Assembly: GCA_029880105.1 (NCBI GenBank)
Contig: JAOUPA010000124.1
Location: 1-5,534, forward strand
Reading direction: 5' to 3'
DNA length: 5,534 bases
DNA from: Gammaproteobacteria bacterium
GTDB taxonomy: Bacteria > Pseudomonadota > Gammaproteobacteria > SZUA-229
Each line of letters opens with the position of its first letter. The stretch's first letter is position 1. A program made the position numbers and the translations under genes. Shown here one piece after another: positions 1 to 5,061 of the stretch. The notes beneath the pieces were generated by a model. The model was not told the origin of the DNA, did not search any database, and saw only the letters and a program-made list of their open reading frames with translations.

Positions 1-11
1 TATTTCTTTTT

Positions 12-48
12 AAAAAAAGCGGAAGCAGGGCGTGCCTGCTTCCGCTTT
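12..48 (-). terminator. Rho-independent terminator of the mddA operon
   Basis: A perfect 14-bp stem (16-29 paired with 35-48) closes a 5-base loop. On the minus strand it is followed at once by a run of seven T (18-12). It lies 21 bases beyond the mddA stop codon, exactly where the minus-strand operon should end. On the plus strand the stem is followed only by CGATTC, with the T residues lying inside the stem, so termination in that direction is less likely. Confidence 0.93.
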
Positions 49-69
49 CGATTCAGCGCGTTTTATTAA

Positions 70-825
70 TTAAGCCAGCGCACTATCTCTGGCCAGGCTG
101 CGCGAACGGTTTGGCAGGAACATGGGTACGTCTTTTTTATACTGCCTGTATTCCGGCAGTGCTTTTTCCAGGTCTCTTTCTTCCAGCAATACACCGACAA
201 GGATGTAGCCTGTGGACAGTAAGGCAAACACCAGGTGGGCAATGGTCATGGTCGGTGCGGCCCACATGCCCATCATCATGCCAACGTAGAGTGGATGACG
301 CATATAGCGGTACAGAACCGGGGTTTTGAAAGGCAGGTGGCTATAGGGCCTGCCACGAAATGCCAGCCACACCTGGCGCAGGCCAAAGAGGTCAAAGTGG
401 TTGATCTGGAAACTAGCGGTGAACAGTATCGCCCAGCCAAGTGCAAACACGGTGTAGATGGCAGCAATGGCGATTGGGTTAGTGACTTCCCAGATAACGA
501 CACCCATCGGTTGCCAGTAATACACGATGGCACCAAGCAGTACGGTAGATGCCAGCACGTAGGTGCTGCGTTCGATCTCTGCCGGGATGATGCGGGTGAA
601 TACCCGCTTGAATGCCGGGCGCGCCATGATGCTGTGTTGCAGGGCAAAGGCGGTGAGCAGGCCCATGTTGATCAATAGCGCCTCAGTCAGGTTGCTGCTG
701 CCTATGGAATCGAGCGAGGGTGTCACCAGGATATTGCCGATGAACAGGATGGTGTAACTAAAGACAGCGACAAATAGCAGGTAGCTGGCAACACCGTAAG
801 TTAGTGTGAGTGATTTTTTGATCAT
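70..825 (-). CDS. mddA: MddA-like methanethiol S-methyltransferase (NnrU-type membrane protein)
   Basis: This 251-residue integral membrane protein matches the MddA family, which methylates methanethiol (and hydrogen sulfide in studied members) with S-adenosylmethionine to give dimethyl sulfide. Recognised blocks, in order: a first membrane segment near 7-33 (YGVASYLLF, then FIGNILV), QHSIMARPAFK 63-73, ERSTYVL 85-91, NHFDLFGLRQVW 142-153, RHPLYVG 176-182 and LEERDL 214-219. Several hydrophobic segments lie between these blocks. RHPLY and LEERDL resemble the cofactor-side motifs of isoprenylcysteine methyltransferase-like membrane enzymes. Length agrees with the family, so it looks intact. 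The start at 825 is chosen because AAAGGAG sits six bases upstream. An in-frame ATG at 867 would add 14 residues that overlap the upstream small gene and has no comparable site. It is the last gene of a three-gene operon. Family assignment is strong; the substrate is inferred from homology. Confidence 0.88.
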   Translation of the reverse strand: MIKKSLTLTYGVASYLLFVAVFSYTILFIGNILVTPSLDSIGSSNLTEALLINMGLLTAFALQHSIMARPAFKRVFTRIIPAEIERSTYVLASTVLLGAIVYYWQPMGVVIWEVTNPIAIAAIYTVFALGWAILFTASFQINHFDLFGLRQVWLAFRGRPYSHLPFKTPVLYRYMRHPLYVGMMMGMWAAPTMTIAHLVFALLSTGYILVGVLLEERDLEKALPEYRQYKKDVPMFLPNRSRSLARDSALA

Positions 826-853
826 GATTTTCTCCTTTGTTAGTAATTTTTTA

Positions 854-943
854 TCAGGCTGCGACATAGGCCAGGTTGCTAAATACGTCCAGCAGCAGTT
901 GCCTGGTGCGGTCGATATGTTGTTTCAGGTTTTTCCTGTACAT
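854..943 (-). CDS. 29-residue small protein in the mddA operon
   Basis: A short reading frame runs from ATG at 943 to TGA at 854 and encodes MYRKNLKQHIDRTRQLLLD followed by VFSNLAYVAA. It sits 26 bases after the HMA-like gene and 28 bases before mddA. A very strong Shine-Dalgarno, GGGAGGA (957-951), lies eight bases upstream. It is one of the best ribosome binding sites in the window and is hard to explain if nothing is translated here. The N-terminal half is basic (R3, K4, K7, R12, R14) and the C-terminal half hydrophobic, so an amphipathic, membrane-associating helix is plausible. I do not recognise a family. It could be a small partner of the membrane enzyme MddA, or a translated leader that couples translation of the operon. 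Existence as a gene is likely; function is unknown. Confidence 0.68.
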   Translation of the reverse strand: MYRKNLKQHIDRTRQLLLDVFSNLAYVAA

Positions 944-969
944 GGTTTTTTCCTCCCGTGGTGCCGGTA

Positions 970-1203
970 TTAGATGCCAACCAGTGAGGCATTGAAGCCA
1001 AGGCGGGTGAGTTTGTTTAGAATGATGATGGCGCGTGTCTGGCCAGCCCTGTAGGCCACCATAATGAAGTTTGGTTTCTGCTGTGATCGTTCAAAGCGCA
1101 GCACACCGTCAATGGTTTTGACCTGCCGGGCCACTTCGCTGAACTGGTCGTCGCTCAGGGGGTTTTTGGTATAGATAATGACATCTGTTGCCTGATGGTT
1201 CAT
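970..1203 (-). CDS. HMA-like ferredoxin-fold small protein without cysteines
   Basis: First gene of the minus-strand operon, 77 residues, soluble, with no signal peptide or membrane segment. Predicted elements read beta-alpha-beta-beta-alpha-beta: strand 6-12 (TDVIIYT), helix 17-30, strand 33-38 (GVLRFE), strand 45-51 (FIMVAYR), helix 54-68, strand 70-76 (FNASLVG). This is the order and length of heavy-metal-associated (HMA/Atx1-like) domains. However, the CxxC metal site expected in the first loop is absent (TKNPLSDD there), and the protein has no cysteine at all. A metallochaperone role is therefore unlikely; a binding or regulatory partner is more plausible. The start is set at ATG 1203 because AGAGGTG lies just upstream. 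A GTG at 1212 would place that site inside the gene. The fold is inferred from pattern only and the function is unknown. Confidence 0.8.
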   Translation of the reverse strand: MNHQATDVIIYTKNPLSDDQFSEVARQVKTIDGVLRFERSQQKPNFIMVAYRAGQTRAIIILNKLTRLGFNASLVGI

Positions 1204-1290
1204 GTTGATCACCTCTTAATTTTTAGTTACTGTTAAATTCCGATGCCTTGCTATTGCTGCATCGTTGAAGTAATCATAGGCAGGAGTGGG

Positions 1291-1319
1291 TTTTTAAAAT
1301 ACTCTCGATTGTGTAGTAT
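1291..1319 (+). promoter_or_regulatory. Candidate promoter of the hxlR-type regulator gene
   Basis: TTTTTA (1291-1296) and TAGTAT (1314-1319) are separated by 17 bases on the plus strand. The -10 overlaps the left arm of operator 1, which would suit autorepression. Both hexamers deviate from consensus, so the exact position is uncertain, although a promoter must lie in this gap. Confidence 0.3.
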
Positions 1320-1323
1320 CCAA
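1296..1323 (-). promoter_or_regulatory. Candidate promoter of the HMA-like/small ORF/mddA operon
   Basis: On the minus strand TTGGAT (1323-1318) and TATTTT (1301-1296) are separated by 16 bases, giving a plausible -35/-10 pair. The -35 lies in the centre of the upstream palindromic operator, so a bound regulator would block it. This would leave a leader of about 85 bases. TATGAT at 1278-1273 is an alternative -10 but lacks a good -35. The choice is tentative. Confidence 0.4.
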
Positions 1324-1331
1324 CTACACAA
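1309..1331. promoter_or_regulatory. Operator 1: perfect 9-bp inverted repeat
   Basis: TTGTGTAGT (1309-1317), a 5-base spacer ATCCA, then ACTACACAA (1323-1331) form a perfect palindrome. It lies in the divergent gap between the HxlR-type regulator gene and the mddA operon. The core TGTAGT-N5-ACTACA is shared with the second palindrome. HxlR-family dimers generally bind short AT-rich palindromes of this size (YodB of Bacillus is one case). Binding by the neighbouring regulator is inferred from position. Confidence 0.8.
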
Positions 1332-1332
1332 A

Positions 1333-1351
1333 ATGTAGTAAGGCACTACAT
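1333..1351. promoter_or_regulatory. Operator 2: perfect 7-bp inverted repeat
   Basis: ATGTAGT (1333-1339), spacer AAGGC, then ACTACAT (1345-1351) form a second palindrome with the same six-base arms and the same 5-base spacer as operator 1. The centres lie 22 bases apart, about two helical turns, so two regulator dimers could sit on one face of the DNA. It ends 43 bases before the regulator's start codon. Confidence 0.8.
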
Positions 1352-1394
1352 AAAACAGAGTTAGACTTGATTAGCCTTTCAGAGGATGAAGATT

Positions 1395-2078
1395 ATGGAA
1401 TATGGCCAGTTTTGCCCGATCGCCAAGGCGACGGAAATACTCGGTGAGAAGTGGACCATTTTAATTGTGCGTGAGCTGATTATGGGTGCAACCCGTTTCA
1501 ATGAGTTGCAGCGTGGCCTGACCCTGATCTCCCCAACACTGTTATCCAAGCGGCTGGATGCGCTAAGCGATTACGGCCTGGTGTTGAAGAAAAAGATTCC
1601 CGGTCAGAAGGGTCATGAATATTTTGCCACCGAGTCGTGTAAGGAGCTGATGCCGATCATTCTGGGGCTGGGGCAGTGGGGCATGCGCTGGGCACGTTCT
1701 AACCTGACCGAGAAGGATTACGATGTCGAGTTGCTCATGTTATATCTCAAGCGCAGCATTGTGCCCGAGAAACTGGTGGGCACAGAAACGGTGATTCGAT
1801 TCAAGTTTACTGACATTAAAGAATACCCGGACTGGTGGATTGTGGTGACCGGTAAAGACCTGGATGTTTGCGTGAATGACCCCGGCAAGGAGGTGGATGT
1901 GTATTTCACCTCTGATGTAAGGACGCTGGCAGATATCTGGATGGGGGATAACAGCTATCGCAAGGCGCAGAAAGACGGCACGATCAAAATCGTTGGTGAC
2001 CCGCAACTTACCCGTAATATTACCGGCTGGCTGGCGAATAGTATTTTCGCCGATTTACCGCCAGCGAGTGAGATCTAA
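1395..2078 (+). CDS. HxlR-family transcriptional regulator with SCP2-like C-terminal domain
   Basis: A 227-residue DNA-binding regulator. The first ~100 residues are a winged helix-turn-helix typical of HxlR: FCPIAKATEILGEKWTILIV (6-25), RELIMGATRFNEL, then the recognition-helix region ISPTLLSKRLDAL (45-57) and the wing around 65-77. Residues ~107-220 resemble an SCP2 sterol-carrier-like domain, as found in longer HxlR proteins, and may bind a hydrophobic ligand. Cys7 is at the position that acts as redox or electrophile sensor in YodB, HypR and QorR; Cys82 and Cys159 are further cysteines. ATG 1395 is preferred because AGAGG (1381-1385) is nine bases upstream, whereas it abuts the in-frame ATG at 1386. 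The gene is divergent from the mddA operon across two palindromes, which suggests that it represses both. The family is certain; the signal and target are inferred. Confidence 0.9.
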   Translation: MEYGQFCPIAKATEILGEKWTILIVRELIMGATRFNELQRGLTLISPTLLSKRLDALSDYGLVLKKKIPGQKGHEYFATESCKELMPIILGLGQWGMRWARSNLTEKDYDVELLMLYLKRSIVPEKLVGTETVIRFKFTDIKEYPDWWIVVTGKDLDVCVNDPGKEVDVYFTSDVRTLADIWMGDNSYRKAQKDGTIKIVGDPQLTRNITGWLANSIFADLPPASEI

Positions 2079-2083
2079 TAGAT

Positions 2084-2107
2084 TTCCACCATGATAAACA
2101 GGTGGAA
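2084..2107. terminator. Weak hairpin between convergent genes
   Basis: TTCCACC (2084-2090) pairs with GGTGGAA (2101-2107) around a 10-base loop, in the 41-base gap between the regulator gene and the convergent small exported-protein gene. Only three T follow on the plus strand, and no T-run follows on the minus strand. It is at best a weak bidirectional terminator. Confidence 0.4.
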
Positions 2108-2119
2108 TTTGGCTGGGTG

Positions 2120-2386
2120 TTAGTTGAGCAGGCCTTTTTCCGCTAACCGGGTAGTGACGGCGGTGATGTATTCATCATTCAGCATCAATGCATCCAGTTC
2201 ACTGGTAGCCTGGCATTGGTTGGCGAACCTGTCATAGAGATTAGTGGGCTCTGCGCCATTTGCCTCAAACGTGGTCCAGTACTCCTTAATTAATTCCAGG
2301 CAGGCTTGTGTGCTCAGGAATGTCGCATTCTCTGCGGCCTGTACCGGGGTGACCAGTATCAGGAGTGATATCAGTAAATATTTCAT
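2120..2386 (-). CDS. Small exported protein of unknown function
   Basis: An 88-residue protein with a clear Sec signal peptide: Lys2, a hydrophobic core from Tyr3 to about Val12, then TPVQA-AE, with likely cleavage after Ala17 (Val at -3, Ala at -1). There is no lipobox cysteine, so it should be a soluble periplasmic or secreted protein of about 71 residues. The mature part is mostly helical, acidic to neutral, with two cysteines (29 and 58) that could form one disulfide. I do not recognise a family. The Shine-Dalgarno is poor: no AGGAG-like run occurs just upstream of ATG 2386. The signal peptide and ordinary codon use still make this a believable gene. It stands alone, converging with the HxlR-type gene on one side and facing an empty gap on the other. 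Confidence 0.72.
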   Translation of the reverse strand: MKYLLISLLILVTPVQAAENATFLSTQACLELIKEYWTTFEANGAEPTNLYDRFANQCQATSELDALMLNDEYITAVTTRLAEKGLLN

Positions 2387-2442
2387 GGGGTGACAATCCA
2401 GTCAGTCAATCGGTGAGGATTTGGTGGCATTTACGGGGCGTG

Positions 2443-2450
2443 ATTTTATA
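2443..2450 (-). promoter_or_regulatory. Candidate -10 element of the small exported-protein gene
   Basis: Read on the minus strand the sequence is TATAAAAT, a good -10, about 57 bases upstream of the start at 2386. The best -35 is CTGGAA, 16 bases further upstream, which is weak. Confidence 0.4.
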
Positions 2451-2615
2451 CGGTAATTCGGCAGGGTTCCAGAGCTAAATGGGCTACACCACGGCTGCAG
2501 GTGGCTTTATCGGCAACGGCGCGTCGATTACCGAGCTGGAGAGACGGTTTTATTCCTGTTACAGCCCGGAGCAGTGAGGCAAAATTAAATAACTCTGGCC
2601 TTAGCCTGCTTGCTT

Positions 2616-2621
2616 TATAAT
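2616..2621 (+). promoter_or_regulatory. Consensus -10 (TATAAT) upstream of the TSUP gene
   Basis: A perfect TATAAT lies 53 bases before the TSUP start codon. The -35 region is poor (TCTGGC at 2594-2599, 16-base spacing), so an activator or a weak promoter is possible. The predicted leader is about 45 bases. Confidence 0.5.
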
Positions 2622-2674
2622 CCGCCCACATTTCTACCCGGTCTGAAATAACTCTCGCGGAACTTTATCCCGTT

Positions 2675-3409
2675 ATGACACCTGAACTCTATCTCGCCGC
2701 CTTTTGTATTCTGCTACTGGCCTACTTCCTGCGCGGCATTACCGGCTTTGGCTCCGGCCTGATCGCGATACCACTGTTAGCGCACTTCCTGCCATTAACC
2801 TTCGTCGTGCCGCTGGTGCTGGTGCTTGATTTTGCGGCTTCGGTGGTGCTCAGCCGGCATACCCGTATGCAGGTACGTTGGGATGAGATTCGTTTTTTAC
2901 TACCACCAAGCCTGGTCGGCATTCTGCTGGGTTCGTTCCTGCTGGTAAATTTGCCGCGTGAGCCTTTGCTGGTCGGGCTGGGCCTGTTTGTTATCTTCTT
3001 CGGCCTGCGTTATGTGTTTAATATACACAGTGAAAGGCCGATCAGCCACTGGTGGTCGCTGCCGACCGGTTTGATTGGTGGTTTAATCGGCGCGCTGTTC
3101 GGTACCGGAGGCCCGCCTTACGTGGTTTACCTTTCGCACCGTTTGCACGACAAGACGCAGTTACGCGGCACGCTGTCGGGGCTGTTTATGCTAGATGGTG
3201 CACTGCGTATTATCACCTTCCTGGCTATCGGTCTGCTGCTACAGGCTGAGATGTTTTTCTCACTATTGCTGGCGCTACCTCTGGTGGCCCTGGGTCTGTA
3301 CCTGGGTAACAGGGTTCACCTCGGCATTAGCCACCGGCAGCAGCTGGCCATTATCGGTGGCCTGTTATTACTCAGTGGTGGCTCGTTGTTATGGAAGGCA
3401 TGGGGCTGA
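2675..3409 (+). CDS. TauE/SafE (TSUP) family membrane permease
   Basis: A 244-residue inner-membrane protein of the TSUP/TauE-SafE family. Characterised members export sulfite, sulfoacetate or related small organic anions. It shows the family's two pseudo-repeats: FLRGITGFGSGLIAIPLL (18-35) at the start of the first half, and PTGLIGGLIGALFGTGGPPY (130-149) at the start of the second. Hydrophobic segments fill most of the rest (about 4-18, 40-60, 74-92, 98-115, 165-185, 193-210, 224-241). Length is normal, so it appears complete. The start ATG at 2675 has only a weak ribosome binding site (GCGGAA at 2658-2663). It is monocistronic and converges with the downstream epimerase gene with 16 bases between stop codons. 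Substrate cannot be read from sequence. The sulfur link to mddA is suggestive only, because the genes are not in one operon. Confidence 0.88.
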   Translation: MTPELYLAAFCILLLAYFLRGITGFGSGLIAIPLLAHFLPLTFVVPLVLVLDFAASVVLSRHTRMQVRWDEIRFLLPPSLVGILLGSFLLVNLPREPLLVGLGLFVIFFGLRYVFNIHSERPISHWWSLPTGLIGGLIGALFGTGGPPYVVYLSHRLHDKTQLRGTLSGLFMLDGALRIITFLAIGLLLQAEMFFSLLLALPLVALGLYLGNRVHLGISHRQQLAIIGGLLLLSGGSLLWKAWG

Positions 3410-3425
3410 ATCGTTTGTTATACCT

Positions 3426-4298
3426 TTATGCTTCAACCAGGTGTTCAAGCCCATGCTTGAGTGTCGGGTATTGCAGCTCCAGTTCAAAATCATTCAGCAA
3501 TTTGCTGTTATTGATGCGCCGTGACTCCGCCATATAAGACAGCATGCCTTCAGATAACTGCTGCCGGGCTTCGGCTAGTGATATTGCAGGCGGTGAGGGT
3601 AGATTCAGTGCTTCGGCTACGCCGGTAAAGTATTCATACATAGTGCCCGGGTGGCCATCGGTGACATTGTAGATTCCGGTGATAGTCGAATTGAGTAATG
3701 CCTTTTCACATATCGTAACAAGGTCATGTGCATGAACTCGATTGGTGAAAGGGGAGTCATGTTCATTTACAATCGGCTGGCCGCTCTTAATACGCGCCAC
3801 TGGTATTTTGCCAGGGCCATATATACCAGCCACGCGCAGGATGACCAGTGGGATGTCATACTGCTGGCAGAACTGTTGCACCTGCTGTTCGGCATCGGCG
3901 CGCCGGTATGCCCGGTCGGCAACCGGGTTCAATGGCCTTGTTTCATCGATCCACTCACCTTTGCAGTCGCCATAAACTCCGGTGGTACTAATTAATACGA
4001 ATTTTTCAGGTGTGTGTTTATCGATGGCATTTAGAAAATTCGTTATGCGTGTATCTGTCTTGCCACTGCGTGGTGGCGGTACCAGGTAGATGACGCGCTT
4101 CTGTGTCAGGTCGATGTCGGCCAGTGGTTTATCCAGGTCAATAATGTCACAGGCTATGTTCCATTGCCGGCATTCGGTCATGCTGGTTCCGCTGCTGACA
4201 AAACCGCTGACGCTTATATTGTTCTTCTGTAGTCGCCGGGCCAGCAGTTTGCCGATATAGCCGCAGCCAATGATGGTGATTGGGTTGTTATTTACCAT
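3426..4298 (-). CDS. NAD(P)-binding atypical SDR / YeeZ-like epimerase-dehydratase
   Basis: A 290-residue cytoplasmic Rossmann-fold protein of the extended/atypical short-chain dehydrogenase superfamily, closest by eye to the YeeZ-like group. The N-terminal dinucleotide site is IIGCGYIGKLLARRL (9-23), with the glycines of GxGxxG at 11, 13 and 16. The strand VILRVAGIYGPG, the segment ISTTGVYGD (103-111) with Tyr109, and TNRVHAHDL in the C-terminal half are typical. The classical YxxxK catalytic pair is missing: at the expected place the sequence reads Y131-RRA-D135. This is usual for atypical members and makes a standard oxidoreductase role uncertain. No Shine-Dalgarno precedes ATG 4298. A TATAAA -10 lies just upstream, so the message may be leaderless or nearly so. 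Substrate unknown; fold and family confident. Confidence 0.86.
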   Translation of the reverse strand: MVNNNPITIIGCGYIGKLLARRLQKNNISVSGFVSSGTSMTECRQWNIACDIIDLDKPLADIDLTQKRVIYLVPPPRSGKTDTRITNFLNAIDKHTPEKFVLISTTGVYGDCKGEWIDETRPLNPVADRAYRRADAEQQVQQFCQQYDIPLVILRVAGIYGPGKIPVARIKSGQPIVNEHDSPFTNRVHAHDLVTICEKALLNSTITGIYNVTDGHPGTMYEYFTGVAEALNLPSPPAISLAEARQQLSEGMLSYMAESRRINNSKLLNDFELELQYPTLKHGLEHLVEA

Positions 4299-4305
4299 GC
4301 GTTTA

Positions 4306-4334
4306 ATTTATATAACAGTCCCGTGCGCTGTAGC
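4306..4334 (-). promoter_or_regulatory. Candidate promoter of the YeeZ-like gene, giving a near-leaderless mRNA
   Basis: On the minus strand GCTACA (4334-4329) and TATAAA (4311-4306) are separated by 17 bases. Transcription would begin around 4299, at or next to the start codon at 4298. The start codon lacks a ribosome binding site, which fits a leaderless transcript. Confidence 0.42.
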
Positions 4335-4338
4335 AAGT

Positions 4339-4366
4339 TTTACCAGCTTCCACTTTGCCATATAAA
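4339..4366 (+). promoter_or_regulatory. Candidate promoter of the YjdF-like gene
   Basis: TTTACC (4339-4344) and TATAAA (4361-4366) are separated by 16 bases, on the opposite strand to the YeeZ-like promoter and about 5 bases from it. The two divergent promoters therefore lie back to back. The leader to the start codon at 4438 would be about 65 bases. Confidence 0.5.
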
Positions 4367-4437
4367 CGTGTAAAAAGGTGACGAGGAACGAACAATTAAA
4401 CGGGTGGGTACTGTGAATTAACGGAGCTAGTTTAACA

Positions 4438-5061
4438 ATGCAGTCATTTAGAAATAACCGGGTATTACAGGGCCTTGTCATATGGCTGGTTTTATTGTGG
4501 ATCATCACGGCGATTAATCCGCTATTTCCACGTGACTGGCTGATCGAGAACCTGCTGGTCTTTATTTATGGCATTTTGCTGGTCTACACTTATCCCCGTT
4601 TTCAGTTTTCTAATTTTTCCTATGCGCTATTCAGCATATTTCTCAGCCTGCACCTGGTCGGCGCGCACTATACCTATGCACATACCCCGTTCGGGTTCTG
4701 GTTGCAGACAATATTTGATTTTGAGCGCAATCACTATGATCGTATAGTCCATTTCTCTTTCGGCCTTCTCATTGCTTACCCATTTTATGAAATTCTTATC
4801 CGGCTGGCGAAAGTAGCAAGGCAGTGGAGTTATTTTCTTTCCGTCATGGTGATTATGTCTTTCAGTGCCTGCTATGAGGTCATCGAAGCGGTGGTTGCAA
4901 TGGTGGTAAGCCCTGAACTCGGTGTTGCCTACCTGGGCACGCAGGGGGATGAATGGGATGCACAAAAGGATTCGTTCCTTGCTTTTGTCGGCGCGATTAT
5001 TACGATGCTGCTGGCCTGGGCCTACCAGAGGAAGCATCCCGAGACGCTGGATGAGCAATAA
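4438..5061 (+). CDS. YjdF-like (DUF2238) integral membrane protein
   Basis: A 207-residue inner-membrane protein of the DUF2238/YjdF family, whose biochemical function is not established. Hydrophobic segments lie at about 9-27, 36-52, 61-76, 103-122, 132-157 and 180-197. The family's hallmark polar motifs sit between or at the ends of these: HLVGAHYTYAHTPFG (72-86), ERNHYDRIVHFSFG (96-109), CYEVIEAVV (145-153) and YLGTQGDEWDAQKD (165-178). The cluster of His, Asp and Glu residues in these motifs looks like a membrane-embedded metal or catalytic site, but this is inference. The start at 4438 is supported by ACGGAG (4421-4426), 11 bases upstream, slightly long. It is divergent from the YeeZ-like gene and followed after 58 bases by the glycosylase gene on the same strand. 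Length is typical, so it is intact. Confidence 0.87.
   Translation: MQSFRNNRVLQGLVIWLVLLWIITAINPLFPRDWLIENLLVFIYGILLVYTYPRFQFSNFSYALFSIFLSLHLVGAHYTYAHTPFGFWLQTIFDFERNHYDRIVHFSFGLLIAYPFYEILIRLAKVARQWSYFLSVMVIMSFSACYEVIEAVVAMVVSPELGVAYLGTQGDEWDAQKDSFLAFVGAIITMLLAWAYQRKHPETLDEQ

Larger units (their letters stand above)
2387..2674. other. Intergenic region with no convincing gene; contains an inverted repeat and outward promoters
   Basis: These 288 bases separate the small exported-protein gene from the TSUP gene. They hold outward-facing -10-like elements for each neighbour. They also hold a closed inverted repeat, CGGTAAT (2451-2457) with ATTACCG (2527-2533), enclosing 69 bases with smaller internal pairings (CACC 2487-2490 with GGTG 2500-2503; ATCG 2509-2512 with CGAT 2524-2527, which shares one base with the outer arm). 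Short open frames exist on both strands but lack ribosome binding sites and recognisable protein features. A small RNA or a long untranslated leader is possible but unproven. Confidence 0.5.

Noticed and set aside
235..678. 147-residue open frame on the plus strand inside mddA
   Set aside because: It is antisense to a strongly conserved membrane protein, has no family likeness, and its composition is that of a frame shadow.
826..867. Upstream ATG at 867 that would give mddA 14 extra residues
   Set aside because: It overlaps the end of the 29-residue frame and has no ribosome binding site, while ATG 825 has AAAGGAG at six-base spacing and aligns with the family's N-terminus.
870..912. CCAGG/CCTGG arms within the 29-residue frame as an attenuator
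   Set aside because: Only five bases pair around a long loop and no T-run follows, so no attenuator is supported.
2451..2533. Possible tRNA suggested by 7-bp arms and an 83-base span
   Set aside because: Neither strand shows a T-arm with TTCRA or a proper anticodon arm, and the D-arm-like bases on the minus strand are isolated.
2479..2577. 32-residue plus-strand frame starting MGYTTAAGGFIGNG
   Set aside because: The opposite strand is also open here, the ribosome binding site is weak, and no family is recognised. Not supportable as a gene.
2446..2631. 61-residue minus-strand frame in the intergenic gap
   Set aside because: No ribosome binding site, no recognisable domain, signal peptide or membrane segment, and it would extend through the inverted repeat. 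It is more likely noncoding.
4308..4508. 66-residue minus-strand frame spanning the divergent promoter gap
   Set aside because: It covers both candidate promoters and the start of the YjdF-like gene, without ribosome binding site or family likeness.
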